NCBI GenBank assembly: GCA_046347625.1
Contig: JAXMFU010000003.1
Span: 930,001 to 994,000, forward strand
Direction: 5' to 3'
Source of the DNA: CAIMUS01 sp046347625
GTDB lineage: Bacteria > Pseudomonadota > Gammaproteobacteria > Competibacterales > Competibacteraceae
Length of the DNA stretch: 64,000 bases
Each line of letters begins with the position of its first letter. The stretch's first letter is position 1. Below are positions 8,427-17,677 of the stretch, in pieces. Both the position numbers and the translations under genes were made by a program. Below the pieces are notes generated by a model. It worked only from the letters and a program-made list of their open reading frames with translations. It was not told the origin of the DNA and did no database searches.

Positions 8427-11134
8427 CCTATATCCTACCTCATGATGGACATGCTATCCGAACTGTAGCCATCAGCGACAAAGAACGCTGGTTGGCCACT
8501 GGTAGTGAAGATGGGACTGTTCGCCTGTGGAATTTGGAGAATTTCGATGCAAACAAATTTTATACCTTGAAGAGTCACGATAATGCAATTAAAATTGTAA
8601 CTATCAGTCAAAATGAACTTTGGCTGGTTACTCTCAGTGAAAATAGAATTGTTTGTTTATGGAATTTATGGCCGTTCAATCCTAGTAACCCTACTGTTTT
8701 GAAAGAGAATGGGATTCTCACTTTAGCCATCGATCCTTACAATCATTCGCTATTCACGGGTAGCAGTAATGGAATAATATCTAAATGGGATCTTGATCAT
8801 CTAGATCCTTCCAAACCTGTTGGTACCTTCTCTAAGCATAATAAGGATATCCATGCTATAGCTATAAGTTCGGATACGCATTGGCTAGTCACTGGTAGTG
8901 ATGATGGAACCGCCCGGCTATGGAATTTGGTTGAACAAAATCCGAATGATGCTTCCTTCAGGTTACCTGGTCACAAAGGAAAGGTCTGCGCAGTAGCTAT
9001 CAGTCCCAACAATCGTTGGTTAGCAATTGGAAGTAATGACAATACTGTTCGTATATGGGAATTAGCCAAGTGGGATATTCTTGAATCAAGCAAGGAACCA
9101 ACAACTGTACGTGGCTACAAAGATACTATCCAGGCTTTAGCTATCAGCCCGGATAATCACTGGTTAGCCATAGGCTGCCGGGATGGAACCGTTCACTTGC
9201 AGGACTTAACCGACCTAGCGGTCCCCTCTCTCCCTTTACATCCCCATAGCGGGGAAATTCGTGCTATGGCCGTCTGCCCCAACAGTCGCTGGTTAGTCAC
9301 TGGTAGCGCAGATAAGACTGCTCGTCTATGGGATTTGAAAGGCACTTCGAATAGTTATCCAGTTGTTCTAAACCCCTTAGCAGGTGATGTTCATGCTGTA
9401 ACTGTTATCTCTGATCAAGCCTGCTTGGTTGGTAGTCAGGATGGAATTATCCGTATATGGAAATTGCAGGATGTTACTTATGATCAGCCTCCGCCTCCAA
9501 ATTTGCCTGCATTTAAAGAGTTACTTGGGCATCCCGGGAAGAAGAATTTTAATGTTCTGGCGGTTAGTCCTGATAACCACTGGCTGATTAGTTGTAATGA
9601 AGATTCAACTGCTCGCTTATGGGATTTGAAGAACTGGAGCGATCCGGGCCAAATACTGAAAAATTACCCGTTGAGCGGCCATAGGGGTATTATCCGAGCC
9701 GCTGCTTTCAGTTTCAGCTTTGATAAACGCCGATTGGTTACCGTAAGCGATGATGCTACTGCTCGCCTGTGGAATTTAACTGAATCTGGCCCAAACTTAA
9801 TTGCTGAATTGCCTCATGATATTGTGGATCCCTCTGATGAGAACGATAAGAAGCCACAACCTGTTTGGGTAGCAGCTTTTACTTCTGATGGCCGTTGGCT
9901 GGTAACAGCCGGACTTGACGGACGTGTGCGCTTATGGGATTTAGAATCTCTTGATTTTGCTACGCCAAGACCATATAGGTTTTTGAATCCAAAGGCCTGG
10001 GGTATCAAAGCTGCAGCTATCAGCCCTAAAGACCATTGGTTAGCTGTCGGTAATTATAAGGATGGAAGTGTTCGATTATGGAAAATGGAGACTCTGACGA
10101 AGCCGGATAATCTACCTGCAGATCCAGTGCTTCCAGTCAGTATTTTAAGCCACTACAAGCGTAAACAAGATTTCAACATCGTTATTTTCAGTCCTAGTGG
10201 CCGTTGGCTGATCACTTGCAATCAGGATTCAACTGCTTACTTATGGGATTTAGAGGATTGGAATCCACCTGATGAACCTAAATTTTTCGTGCTGAGTGGC
10301 CATACCGGTCCCATACGAACTGCAACCTTTAGTTCCGATACTCTCGATACTCCCGGCAATCGTTGGCTGGTTACCGTAAGTGATGATGAAACCACTCGCT
10401 TGTGGGACTTAACTGCGCTTGACCCGTCTACCACGGCTGTCGTATTGCGTGGTCATGAAGGTCCCATTTGGGCGGCAACAATCACACCTGACAACCATTG
10501 GCTGATTACGGGCAGTGACGATGACTTTGTTCGCTTGTGGAATTTGCGATTGAGTGAGTTGGTTGAACTGGCTGGCCGCACAGCTAATCGTAATCTGACC
10601 TGGGAGGAATGGAAGACGTATTTTCCAAATCAGGGCTATCGCCAGACCTTTCCACATTTACCGGCCGATATCTCCGCCATAAAGGAAAGATTCAAACAGG
10701 CTTACAAGCTGAATCGTAAGGAGGAGGCCCAAGCGGCCTACGAGCAAGTAGTTAAATGGGTAATTGAGACAGATGATGCGGACCTCAATAGCGCCATTGG
10801 TCGGTGTGGAAGTATTGATGGATTTGCAGACATTGTCATGCCAGCTTGCGAACGTGCTGTTGAGTTAGATGATATTCCAGCTTACCGGGATAGCCGTGCA
10901 CTGGCTCGCGCCTTTAAGGGAGATTACAAGGGTGCTGGTGAGGATTTAAGTTACCTCGAAACATGGAGGCAGGATAATGAACTTACGGAAAAAGTCTCAG
11001 AAGAAATCTTGCAAAAGCGCCAGGACTGGATTCAACAATTAGAAAAAGGACAAAACCCCTTCGATGAAGCGGCATTTAAAAATTCCATACGACGCAGTTC
11101 CGCCTTAGAGCAAGGCAGTCGTATTCTCACCTGA
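8427..11134 (+). pseudogene. STAND NTPase-WD40 protein, C-terminal WD40 part (gene split by IS982)
   Basis: The frame resumes right after the target duplicate with SYILPHDGHAIRTVAISD and continues in phase with 5653-7434. About 15 WD40 units are visible by their LWNL/LWDL/IWKL endings, spaced 40-60 residues apart, making roughly 16 with the one before the element. Two or more propellers are therefore expected. The last 150 residues are helical and TPR-like (AYKLNRKEEAQAAYEQVV, ARAFKGDYKGAGEDLSYL), ending with KGQNPFDEA, a tail often seen in large nSTAND1-WD40 proteins. The first internal ATG gives a possible separate product from 8492, a propeller without its ATPase. The gene is probably disabled unless the element excises. 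Confidence 0.85.
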
Positions 11135-11145
11135 ATCAATGGGGA

Positions 11146-12918
11146 CTATCGCTTTTGAAGTCGAAGCAGCACAGGCTGCAATTGTTCCCGAACAACCCGA
11201 TCCCAACTAAGCCGACGGGCCAGCATCTGCCCGGATTCCAGCAGTACCTGTCGTTTTACATCATTAACAGGCAAACGCCGCCATAACTCGTGCGCCAATT
11301 GTTCGGCTATCCTGTTTTCCAGGATTTGCTGTTGGGTAGCCGTCCATTGCCGTAATGGTTCAACGGGCCGATCCTCCATGGGCCAGATATAGTCAGCCAG
11401 CAGAATATTGTCCGGATAATGCCCCTGACAAATCCGTTCAAGTGCAGTCGCCGCTCCAGAAACCGATGAGATAACACAAATCGCCCCGCAGCATAAAGGT
11501 TCTAATTGCGAGATACCGAAAGGCTCATACATCGACAGCCCGAATTCAACATCGGCGGCCCGGCGCAAATCCCAGCGAGTCATACCGGTCGGCGGTCCAC
11601 CTTCCTCGGGCCAGCCGAAGCTATTCACCAGAACGACTTGCACATATCGATGACTTTGGTTGAATGTGTCCACTATTCCAGCCAGAGGAATCTCTTCCCC
11701 CTGTAAATCGGGATAGCCGGGACAGTGATGGCGAGGCCAGCCGTATTCAGCCTCCATCCTTTTCAGCACCTCTCGAGGACGGGAACCGTGCGCGGAACTT
11801 ACGATAAAGAGAACACCATACCGGTTATCTTCACCCAGTAAACGATCAAGCACATGACACACAGCCAAATCCCGCCATAAAGCCTTGCTACGGGCCGGCC
11901 GCGTGATATGTGTCATCAACACCTCGGGAACTCGCTTTAATAGATCTTTCGCATAACCCTGCAACAAACCACGGCTGTATAACTTTTCGGACAGAGTAAC
12001 CGGCAGAACCGGAACTCCATGATAGCAAGTGTCGATCTGTTTGGCGGCGAAAGCCGGATTGAGAAATCGCAATTCGTTTGCAACATAATCACCGATAGCG
12101 ATGACAGCGTCGCAATGATGCGCGCCGGAGAGCAGGCGATGCTGTCCATGAAAGGTCATATCTCCCAGCATATTCTCCATATATTTATGTTGTGCCAATC
12201 CTTGGCGCAAGAGGTTGTAAAACCGTGTATCGGAACCGCCCTCTCGCTCAATCCAATAGCGGGCTGAAGGACATTCCTGAGCATAAAATACAGTGCGGAA
12301 TCGTGGGTTTCTATCGAGAATCGTTTTATACAGTAATGGTAAACCCATGGACTGATGGGCAATCAATAGACCATTTTCCTGTGTTCTCTCCAGCAGAGCC
12401 GATAGTGCAGCTACAGCAGGTTCCGCCAGAAAGATGCCATAGTTGTAATCATAATCCACGTAATGACTGCTGGATGCCACAGCAGCATTAATCCTGAACT
12501 GTTCTAACAGTTGATGCGTAAAGCCGGTCCACCATTTTCTGCGAGGCGCCTCGGTCAAATCAATAAGTAGCACCTCTGCTGCGCCACTTTTCTCATCAGA
12601 CCGTTTAAGAATTCGTCGACCATACAGGATTGCAACATGATAGTCCTTCTCGACCTGACGAAAGCACTCGGAATAACAACTTTCTTCAAGGTGATCACGG
12701 CTGCTGTATAACACCTCGCCACCCTCTGTAGCCAGGACAGCAAATGGATCTTGGGTTATCCCGAAGGCTATCGGGAAAAAGGGGCTGAGCAAAATAGTGC
12801 GCGATACTACCTCCTGGTAAGCTGGCGAAGTAATAAGATTTTCAAGCGCCGTTCCGATTCCGCCTAACTTGATCACCGCCTCCCAGGAAATATGGATAGC
12901 AATATTACTACATAACAT
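11146..12918 (-). CDS. Starch/glycogen-synthase-like glycosyltransferase
   Basis: The 590-residue protein begins AIHISWEAVIKLGGIGTALE, matching the KxGG loop that binds ADP/UDP-glucose in GT5 and related GT4/GT3 synthases. Near the C-terminus is GLSMYEPFGISQLEPLCCGA, corresponding to the conserved E-PFG-EP donor-binding motif of GT-B enzymes. The middle HQSMGLPLLYK and VFYAQECPSARYWIE segments fit the N-terminal Rossmann domain. ATG at 12916-12918 follows AGGAG. It converges on the STAND-WD40 gene (11-bp gap) and has no carbohydrate genes beside it, so it is an isolated passenger in island 1. Acceptor and donor cannot be read from the sequence; it is not a close match to GlgA. Confidence 0.75.
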   Translation of the reverse strand: MLCSNIAIHISWEAVIKLGGIGTALENLITSPAYQEVVSRTILLSPFFPIAFGITQDPFAVLATEGGEVLYSSRDHLEESCYSECFRQVEKDYHVAILYGRRILKRSDEKSGAAEVLLIDLTEAPRRKWWTGFTHQLLEQFRINAAVASSSHYVDYDYNYGIFLAEPAVAALSALLERTQENGLLIAHQSMGLPLLYKTILDRNPRFRTVFYAQECPSARYWIEREGGSDTRFYNLLRQGLAQHKYMENMLGDMTFHGQHRLLSGAHHCDAVIAIGDYVANELRFLNPAFAAKQIDTCYHGVPVLPVTLSEKLYSRGLLQGYAKDLLKRVPEVLMTHITRPARSKALWRDLAVCHVLDRLLGEDNRYGVLFIVSSAHGSRPREVLKRMEAEYGWPRHHCPGYPDLQGEEIPLAGIVDTFNQSHRYVQVVLVNSFGWPEEGGPPTGMTRWDLRRAADVEFGLSMYEPFGISQLEPLCCGAICVISSVSGAATALERICQGHYPDNILLADYIWPMEDRPVEPLRQWTATQQQILENRIAEQLAHELWRRLPVNDVKRQVLLESGQMLARRLSWDRVVREQLQPVLLRLQKR

Positions 12919-13301
12919 ATGTGCTCCTGATGAGTTTAAACTTACTTAACAGCCATTCATTAATTCTTTTCTCCGAAACCCCTGAGTCAAATCAAATTCA
13001 TTGTTAATGCTGTGTTTAGCGGAAAAAGTCAATCTTGCAATTGATGGTAGTTTAGCACGTGCCAGTATAAACTATTTTTGGTAATATTTGACTTATTCGG
13101 GCGTAACCGGATGCAATTATGAGTGTGAGGCGCCGGCGTCCCCGCCGGCTTGCAGACGGCAGCCCGCGTAGGATGGGTAGAGCCGCGCGTAGCGCCGCGA
13201 AACCCATCGGTTTTGAATGGGGCCCGGCGGACGGATGATGGGTTTCGCTACGCTCTACTCAGCCTACGCTGACTTTCACGGCAACCTACGGGCCCAGGTG
13301 G
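12919..13301. other. Intergenic stretch with repeats, no gene seen
   Basis: The part 12919-13125 is AT-rich promoter-like DNA upstream of the glycosyltransferase and holds nothing else recognised. The part 13126-13290 is a composite of dispersed repeats: GGCGCCGGCGTCCCCGCCGG at 13130-13149, and the hairpin repeat listed at 13168-13267. Confidence 0.55.
13168..13267. repeat. Palindromic repeat GTAGGATGGGTAGAGC / GCTCTACTCAGCCTAC
   Basis: The left arm GTAGGATGGGTAGAGCCG and the right arm CGCTCTACTCAGCCTAC are inverted, with the inner arms GCGAAACCCATC and GATGGGTTTCGC also inverted. This two-step hairpin is a common dispersed repeat type in environmental gammaproteobacteria. Confidence 0.6.
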
Positions 13302-13694
13302 TTATGGCACAAATATCCGGCCCGTTCCCAAATAATTATCCAAATCCAGAGCAATCTCCACCAAACGTGCGATACAGCGATCCCGATAGAATTTCTTATC
13401 CAAGCGCTGTACATCACTAATGGTGATGACGGGAAGCGAATCTGTAGTATTTTCCTGGCGAATTGTCTGTTCGAGGGAATTGTTATCTTGCATATTGCGG
13501 TTACTGGTCAGCAGCACCATGCCGTTAGCTTGTGCAAAACGCCAGACATCACGGTCGTTACTGTCGAACGCTAAACCCACTGTAGTGAACATAACAAAAT
13601 TGATTTCCGCCAGTTCCAACCATCCTTCGGCTATCAAGCTACCCCATAAAAGCACGGTATAACCTTCAATATCATGGTCTACCAAAAGTTTCAT
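13302..13694 (-). CDS. DUF5615 PIN-like protein, probable toxin of a toxin-antitoxin pair
   Basis: The 130-residue product starts MKLLVDHDIEGY, the early Asp pattern of DUF5615/Mut7-C PIN-like nucleases. LAFDSNDRDVWRFAQANGMVLLTSNRNMQ carries the second acidic site and the typical LLTxNRxMQ segment. It follows the DUF433 gene by 12 bp on the same strand. DUF433/DUF5615 neighbours are classed as a VapBC-like toxin-antitoxin system, with the DUF5615 protein as presumed RNase. Length and motifs appear intact. Target RNA is unknown. Confidence 0.75.
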   Translation of the reverse strand: MKLLVDHDIEGYTVLLWGSLIAEGWLELAEINFVMFTTVGLAFDSNDRDVWRFAQANGMVLLTSNRNMQDNNSLEQTIRQENTTDSLPVITISDVQRLDKKFYRDRCIARLVEIALDLDNYLGTGRIFVP

Positions 13695-13706
13695 TGGCTG
13701 CCAGCG

Positions 13707-14078
13707 TTATGAAATACCCAACTGCCTTTTTTTAGCTTGTAACTCGGTCCAGGTTGCCTCTTTTCCAGAAGGTGGACCTTCAGCTAGGATTTTGGCTAAG
13801 CGTTTCTGGTTACGCTCTTGCCAATAATGCCGATTTTCTTCGGCTTGGCGAAGAACCAGTGCATATTCGGCCTCCATTTCTTCACGATGGGTCTGAATAT
13901 AATCCAGGACATCGTCAATCTGTTCGTCTGTCAGGTTAAGACGGTTGCGTATTAACTCCGCGGGCCAACCCGCTTTAAGGTAGTCCATGACGCTATAAAG
14001 CGTTATGCGCGTCCCGGCAATAGATAGCCCCCGGCTGGTTCTAACGACAGTCGGGGCAAGAGAAGTTGTTGAGTCCAT
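13707..14078 (-). CDS. DUF433 protein, probable antitoxin
   Basis: From ATG at 14076-14078 the product has 123 residues. The DUF433 core is RTSRGLSIAGTRITLYSVMDYLKAGWPAE, followed by LNLTDEQIDDVLDYIQTH, a helix-turn-helix-like fold. A charged helical tail (EEMEAEYALVLRQAEENRHY) would wrap the toxin. The frame stays open upstream to a GTG at 14145-14147, which is the copy of the nadD start inside the duplicated proA end. That extension is probably an accident of the duplication, since its 23 residues show no family similarity. It is cotranscribed with the DUF5615 gene, and the pair sits directly against proA copy 2. Confidence 0.72.
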   Translation of the reverse strand: MDSTTSLAPTVVRTSRGLSIAGTRITLYSVMDYLKAGWPAELIRNRLNLTDEQIDDVLDYIQTHREEMEAEYALVLRQAEENRHYWQERNQKRLAKILAEGPPSGKEATWTELQAKKRQLGIS

Positions 14079-14139
14079 ACGATGTACCTGTTGTTGCAGA
14101 AGTTGTGCTCTTAAGTTTAAAGTGATTCCGTAGGGCTGT

Positions 14140-15417
14140 TCAGACACGAATATGACCGTCGCCCAGCACCACGAATTTCTGGGTGGTCAGTCCCTCGACA
14201 CCGACCGGACCACGGGCATGCAGTTTGTCGGTACTGATGCCGATTTCCGCGCCCAAGCCGTACTCGAAACCATCGGCGAAACGGGTCGAGGCATTGACCA
14301 TCACCGAACTGGAATCCACTTCCCGCAGAAAACGTCGTGCCCGGCTGTAATCTTCGGTGACGATGGCATCGGTATGCTGAGAACCGTGAAGGGTGATATG
14401 GTCGATGGCCTGGTCCACATCGTCTACGATGCGGATCGACAAAATGGGTGCCAGATATTCGGTATCCCAGTCTTCCGGAGTGGCGCGCTTGATATCGGCC
14501 AGGATATCGCGGGTTCGCTCGCAGCCCCGCAGTTCCACACCTTTTTCCTGATACATTACCGCCAGCGGCGGCAATGCCTGTTCGGCAATCCCCGCCGCCA
14601 CCAGCAGTGTTTCCATGGCGTTGCAAACCCCATAACGGTGGGTTTTGGCGTTGTAGGCGACTTTGAGCGCTTTGTCGATATCCGCTTTGTCGTCGATATA
14701 GACATGGCAGATGCCGTGCAAATGCTTGATCACCGGTACCTTGGCCTCGGCGCTGATCCGTTCGATCAGGTCCTTGCCGCCGCGCGGCACGATCACATCC
14801 ACATAATCTTTCATGCGGATCAGTTCGCCCACCGCCGCCCGGTCCGTGGTCTCGACCACCTGGACGCAGGCTTCGGGCAGGCCGGCCTGTCGCAGGCCGG
14901 TCTGAATACAGGCGGCGATGGCCCGATTGGAGTGGATGGCCTCGGAACCACCGCGCAGGATAGCCGCGTTACCGGCTTTTAAACACAGGCCGGCGGCATC
15001 GGCGGTCACATTCGGGCGGGATTCGTAAATAATGCCGATCACTCCGAGCGGCACCCGCATCCGACCGACCTGAATGCCGGAAGGACGATAGCGCAAGTCG
15101 GTAATTTCCCCGACCGGATCGGGCAGGGCGGCGATTTCGCGCAAGCCTTCGGCCATGGCTCGAATCCGGGCCGGGTTCAATTCCAGCCGGTCCAGCAGCG
15201 CGGCGTCCAGACCGTGGGCGATGCCGGCGTCCAGATCCTTACGATTTTCCTCGATCAGGCAGGACTGTGCCGCTTCGATGGCGGCGGCGATGGCGGTCAG
15301 CGCCTGGTTCTTGGTGGCGGTTTCGGCACAGCCGATGTGGCGCGAGGCGGCCCGCGCCTGCCGTCCCAAACCGAGCATGTACTCGTGAACATCGATGGCA
15401 GTGGTCAATGTGGTCAT
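14140..15417 (-). CDS. proA: Gamma-glutamyl phosphate reductase, copy 2 (holA-side)
   Basis: This second full-length ProA is identical or nearly so to copy 1 from MLGLGRQARAAS to the end (GHIRV), with only scattered silent changes visible near the 3' end. All family motifs listed for copy 1 are present. It differs in the N-terminus, MTTLTTAIDVHEY, which replaces MNTSTAMNITEY. Start is ATG 15415-15417 after AAGG; an upstream in-frame ATG at 15492 would add 25 residues without family support. It keeps the upstream neighbourhood (holA side) while its 3' side faces the DUF433/DUF5615 pair instead of nadD. Similarity between the copies ends one base beyond the stop codon. Confidence 0.95.
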   Translation of the reverse strand: MTTLTTAIDVHEYMLGLGRQARAASRHIGCAETATKNQALTAIAAAIEAAQSCLIEENRKDLDAGIAHGLDAALLDRLELNPARIRAMAEGLREIAALPDPVGEITDLRYRPSGIQVGRMRVPLGVIGIIYESRPNVTADAAGLCLKAGNAAILRGGSEAIHSNRAIAACIQTGLRQAGLPEACVQVVETTDRAAVGELIRMKDYVDVIVPRGGKDLIERISAEAKVPVIKHLHGICHVYIDDKADIDKALKVAYNAKTHRYGVCNAMETLLVAAGIAEQALPPLAVMYQEKGVELRGCERTRDILADIKRATPEDWDTEYLAPILSIRIVDDVDQAIDHITLHGSQHTDAIVTEDYSRARRFLREVDSSSVMVNASTRFADGFEYGLGAEIGISTDKLHARGPVGVEGLTTQKFVVLGDGHIRV

Positions 15418-15596
15418 GGTGTAGTTACCTTGCAATTCGCTTACTATCATTTTGGTCGAAGTTTCAGCGTAAATAAAGGGCGCAGTCGGCATTCTTTAAA
15501 TAATGCGCGTGAGAGTGACGCCGCGCTGGGGTCGAGCGAATCGAACTGAGGTAAAATAACGACAATGGTTTCGGATCGAAAATAATGGGGAGACAC

Positions 15597-16079
15597 ATGA
15601 TGGTTCATTGTTACATCACGCTTATGAAACTCGGGCTTTTCGCCACCGTAGTAGCCGTGGCGGCCGTCTTGCCAGCGTTAGCCCGGGCCGAGCTGGGAGG
15701 CACTGTCGACTCGGCACAGAACGATGCAGTGCAGCTGCAGGGAACGCTGCATTCCGTTGCGTCTCAGGGCTATACCTTACACGAGATTCGAACGCCCACG
15801 GGCCATACTGTAAGCGAATATGCTTCCACTGACGGTACGATTTTCGGTGTTTCCTGGGCGGGCCCGACGATCCCCGATCTTCGGCAACTGCTGGGCGAGA
15901 CGTATTTCGCCAAATTCCAACAAGCCGCCGCCGAACGCAAGCGCTATGGTCGCGGTCCAGTGTTGCTCGAAACGCCGGATTTTGTGTTCCAACAAACCGG
16001 TCACATACGCGACTTCCGTGGCCGTGCTTATCTGCCAAAATCGTTACCGCCGGGCGTGGACGCCAGTGCCATCCGCTGA
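15597..16079 (+). CDS. DUF2844 exported protein
   Basis: The product of about 160 residues has a signal peptide (MKLGLFATVVAVAAVLPALARA, cleavage near ARA-E). The mature part carries YTLHEIRTPTGHTVSEYAS, FGVSWAGPTIPDLRQLLG and YFAKFQQAAAE, which fit the DUF2844 family. ATG at 15597 or 15600 is favoured by GGGGAGA just upstream; 15624 would give the tightest signal peptide. It is followed after 13 bp by a DUF3443 gene on the same strand, and DUF2844-DUF3443 pairs are a recurrent arrangement in proteobacteria. No function is established. The pair runs against the core cluster and separates proA copy 2 from holA. Confidence 0.8.
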   Translation: MMVHCYITLMKLGLFATVVAVAAVLPALARAELGGTVDSAQNDAVQLQGTLHSVASQGYTLHEIRTPTGHTVSEYASTDGTIFGVSWAGPTIPDLRQLLGETYFAKFQQAAAERKRYGRGPVLLETPDFVFQQTGHIRDFRGRAYLPKSLPPGVDASAIR

Positions 16080-16092
16080 AAAGGGGGATATC

Positions 16093-17568
16093 ATGTACAG
16101 ACTTGGATTTGCCCTTATCATGGGAAGCGTGCTTCTGGTGGCTGCCTGTGGCGGCGGGGGTGGCAGCGGCGGCAATGGTGGTGACAGTGGCGGCGGGAAT
16201 GCTCCAAGCATCACCTCGGTCGTTGTAACTTGCTCGCCTGCAACCGTGTTTCCGGATCAGATCAGTACCTGCTCGGCGGCCGTATCGGGCACCGGCAATT
16301 TCAGTACGGCGGTGACCTGGTCAGCCAGTACGGGCAGCATCGATTCTTCAGGCTTGTTCACGGCACCGGCGGTGACGAGCATCACTCCGGTAACGATCAC
16401 GGCAACTTCCACCCAGGATAATACCAAGTCCGGCTCCGCGACGGTGACGGTGAACCCGCCGGCGGCAGGAAACAATGTCCAACCCATCGTGGTGGATGGC
16501 GGACCAACCGGCGATTACATCAACGGGCTCTTCACCAGTGTCAAGGTCTGTGCGCCGGGCAGCACGACGAACTGTCAGACCATCGACCACGTACTGGTCG
16601 ATACGGGTGCGGTGGGTTTACTGCTGTTGAGCACCGCCGGTGGCGGTAAGTTCTCACTGTCGCTGCCACAGCAACAGGCGCCCGACGGAAATCCGTTAGT
16701 CGAGTGTGCCCAGTTTCTGTTCGGGTTTATGTGGGGTCCCATCGCTGTGGCCGACATTTATCTTGGCGGTGAGGTGGCCAGTTCCATCCAAATCCAGGTG
16801 GTTGCGCCCGCGGACGCACCCCCGGTCCCGCGCAGTTGCTCCGGCACCGGCAGCAATCAAGGCTCGCTTGCGCAGTTTGGTGCGAACGGCATTCTGGGTG
16901 TCGGCTTATTCCTGCAAGACTGCGGTCAGCGCTGCAATCAACAACCACCCCTCAACCTTTACTATTCCTGTCCGAGCACGGGTTGCGTCGAGACCCTGGT
17001 TCCAGCGGCACAACAGGTACAGAATCCCGTGTCCAAGTTTGCCAACGACAATAACGGTGTCATCATCGAGCTGCCGGCGATTCCCGACACCGGCCAGGCG
17101 ACCGTGAGTGGCTGGCTGGTGTTCGGCATCGGCACTCAGCCGAACAATGGCTTGGGCGGCGCGGCGGTATACACCACCGATGCCGTGGGGAATTTTACCG
17201 CTACCTACAAAGGTAAGTCGTATAATTCGAGCTTCATCGACAGCGGCTCGAACGGTTTGTTTTTCCTGACTCCGGCCGAAACGGGCTTGCCTACCTGCCC
17301 GGTGAGCCCTGGCTTCTACTGTCCTACGACGGAACAGAGCTTTACTGTGACGAACACGGGAAGCGACGGCCGCAGCGGCACGGTGACATTTAAGATTGCC
17401 AACGCCCAGCAACTCTTTAATTCGGGCAACAACGCGTTCGACAATGTTGGCGGGACTTATAACGGGGGATTCGACTACGGCCTACCGTTTTTCTTCGGTC
17501 GCAATGTCTATAGCGCTATAGAAAATCAGAACACGCCGGGAGGTGTAGGACCTTACTGGGCGTATTGA
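16093..17568 (+). CDS. DUF3443 lipoprotein with Ig-like domain
   Basis: The 491-residue product starts with a lipoprotein signal (MGSVLLVAAC, Cys acylation) and a glycine-serine-rich linker (GGGGGSGGNGGDSGGG). An Ig/Big_2-like domain follows (TVFPDQISTCSAAVSG to SGLFTAPAVTS, about residues 45-130). The main part is DUF3443: VVDGGPTGDYINGLFTSVKV, then HVLVDTGAVGLLLLS and later FIDSGSNGLFFL. These two D-T/S-G motifs resemble the paired active sites of retropepsin-like aspartyl proteases, although activity is unproven. Start ATG 16093 follows AAGGGGG. It ends 109 bp from holA, with a hairpin between the convergent genes. Confidence 0.82.
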   Translation: MYRLGFALIMGSVLLVAACGGGGGSGGNGGDSGGGNAPSITSVVVTCSPATVFPDQISTCSAAVSGTGNFSTAVTWSASTGSIDSSGLFTAPAVTSITPVTITATSTQDNTKSGSATVTVNPPAAGNNVQPIVVDGGPTGDYINGLFTSVKVCAPGSTTNCQTIDHVLVDTGAVGLLLLSTAGGGKFSLSLPQQQAPDGNPLVECAQFLFGFMWGPIAVADIYLGGEVASSIQIQVVAPADAPPVPRSCSGTGSNQGSLAQFGANGILGVGLFLQDCGQRCNQQPPLNLYYSCPSTGCVETLVPAAQQVQNPVSKFANDNNGVIIELPAIPDTGQATVSGWLVFGIGTQPNNGLGGAAVYTTDAVGNFTATYKGKSYNSSFIDSGSNGLFFLTPAETGLPTCPVSPGFYCPTTEQSFTVTNTGSDGRSGTVTFKIANAQQLFNSGNNAFDNVGGTYNGGFDYGLPFFFGRNVYSAIENQNTPGGVGPYWAY

Positions 17569-17595
17569 TTTTCAAATTCCAGGCGGGTTAATGGG

Positions 17596-17670
17596 AGTAG
17601 AGTAAGCAGCTTGCTTGCCACTGTGTGCCGGACGCAGCGGTATAGGCAGGCAAGCTGCCAACCCTACTCT
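17596..17670. terminator. Long hairpin between convergent DUF3443 and holA genes
   Basis: AGTAGAGTAAGCAGCTTGC (from 17596) pairs with GCAAGCTGCCAACCCTACTCT (ending 17670), followed by ATTTTATTTATT. Position and the T-rich run fit a transcription terminator for DUF3443, though the arms also resemble dispersed REP sequences. Confidence 0.55.
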
Positions 17671-17677
17671 ATTTTAT

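Noticed and set aside
5653..11134. Two independent genes (ATPase and WD40 protein)
   Set aside because: The IS ends, target duplicates and restored frame prove one split gene.
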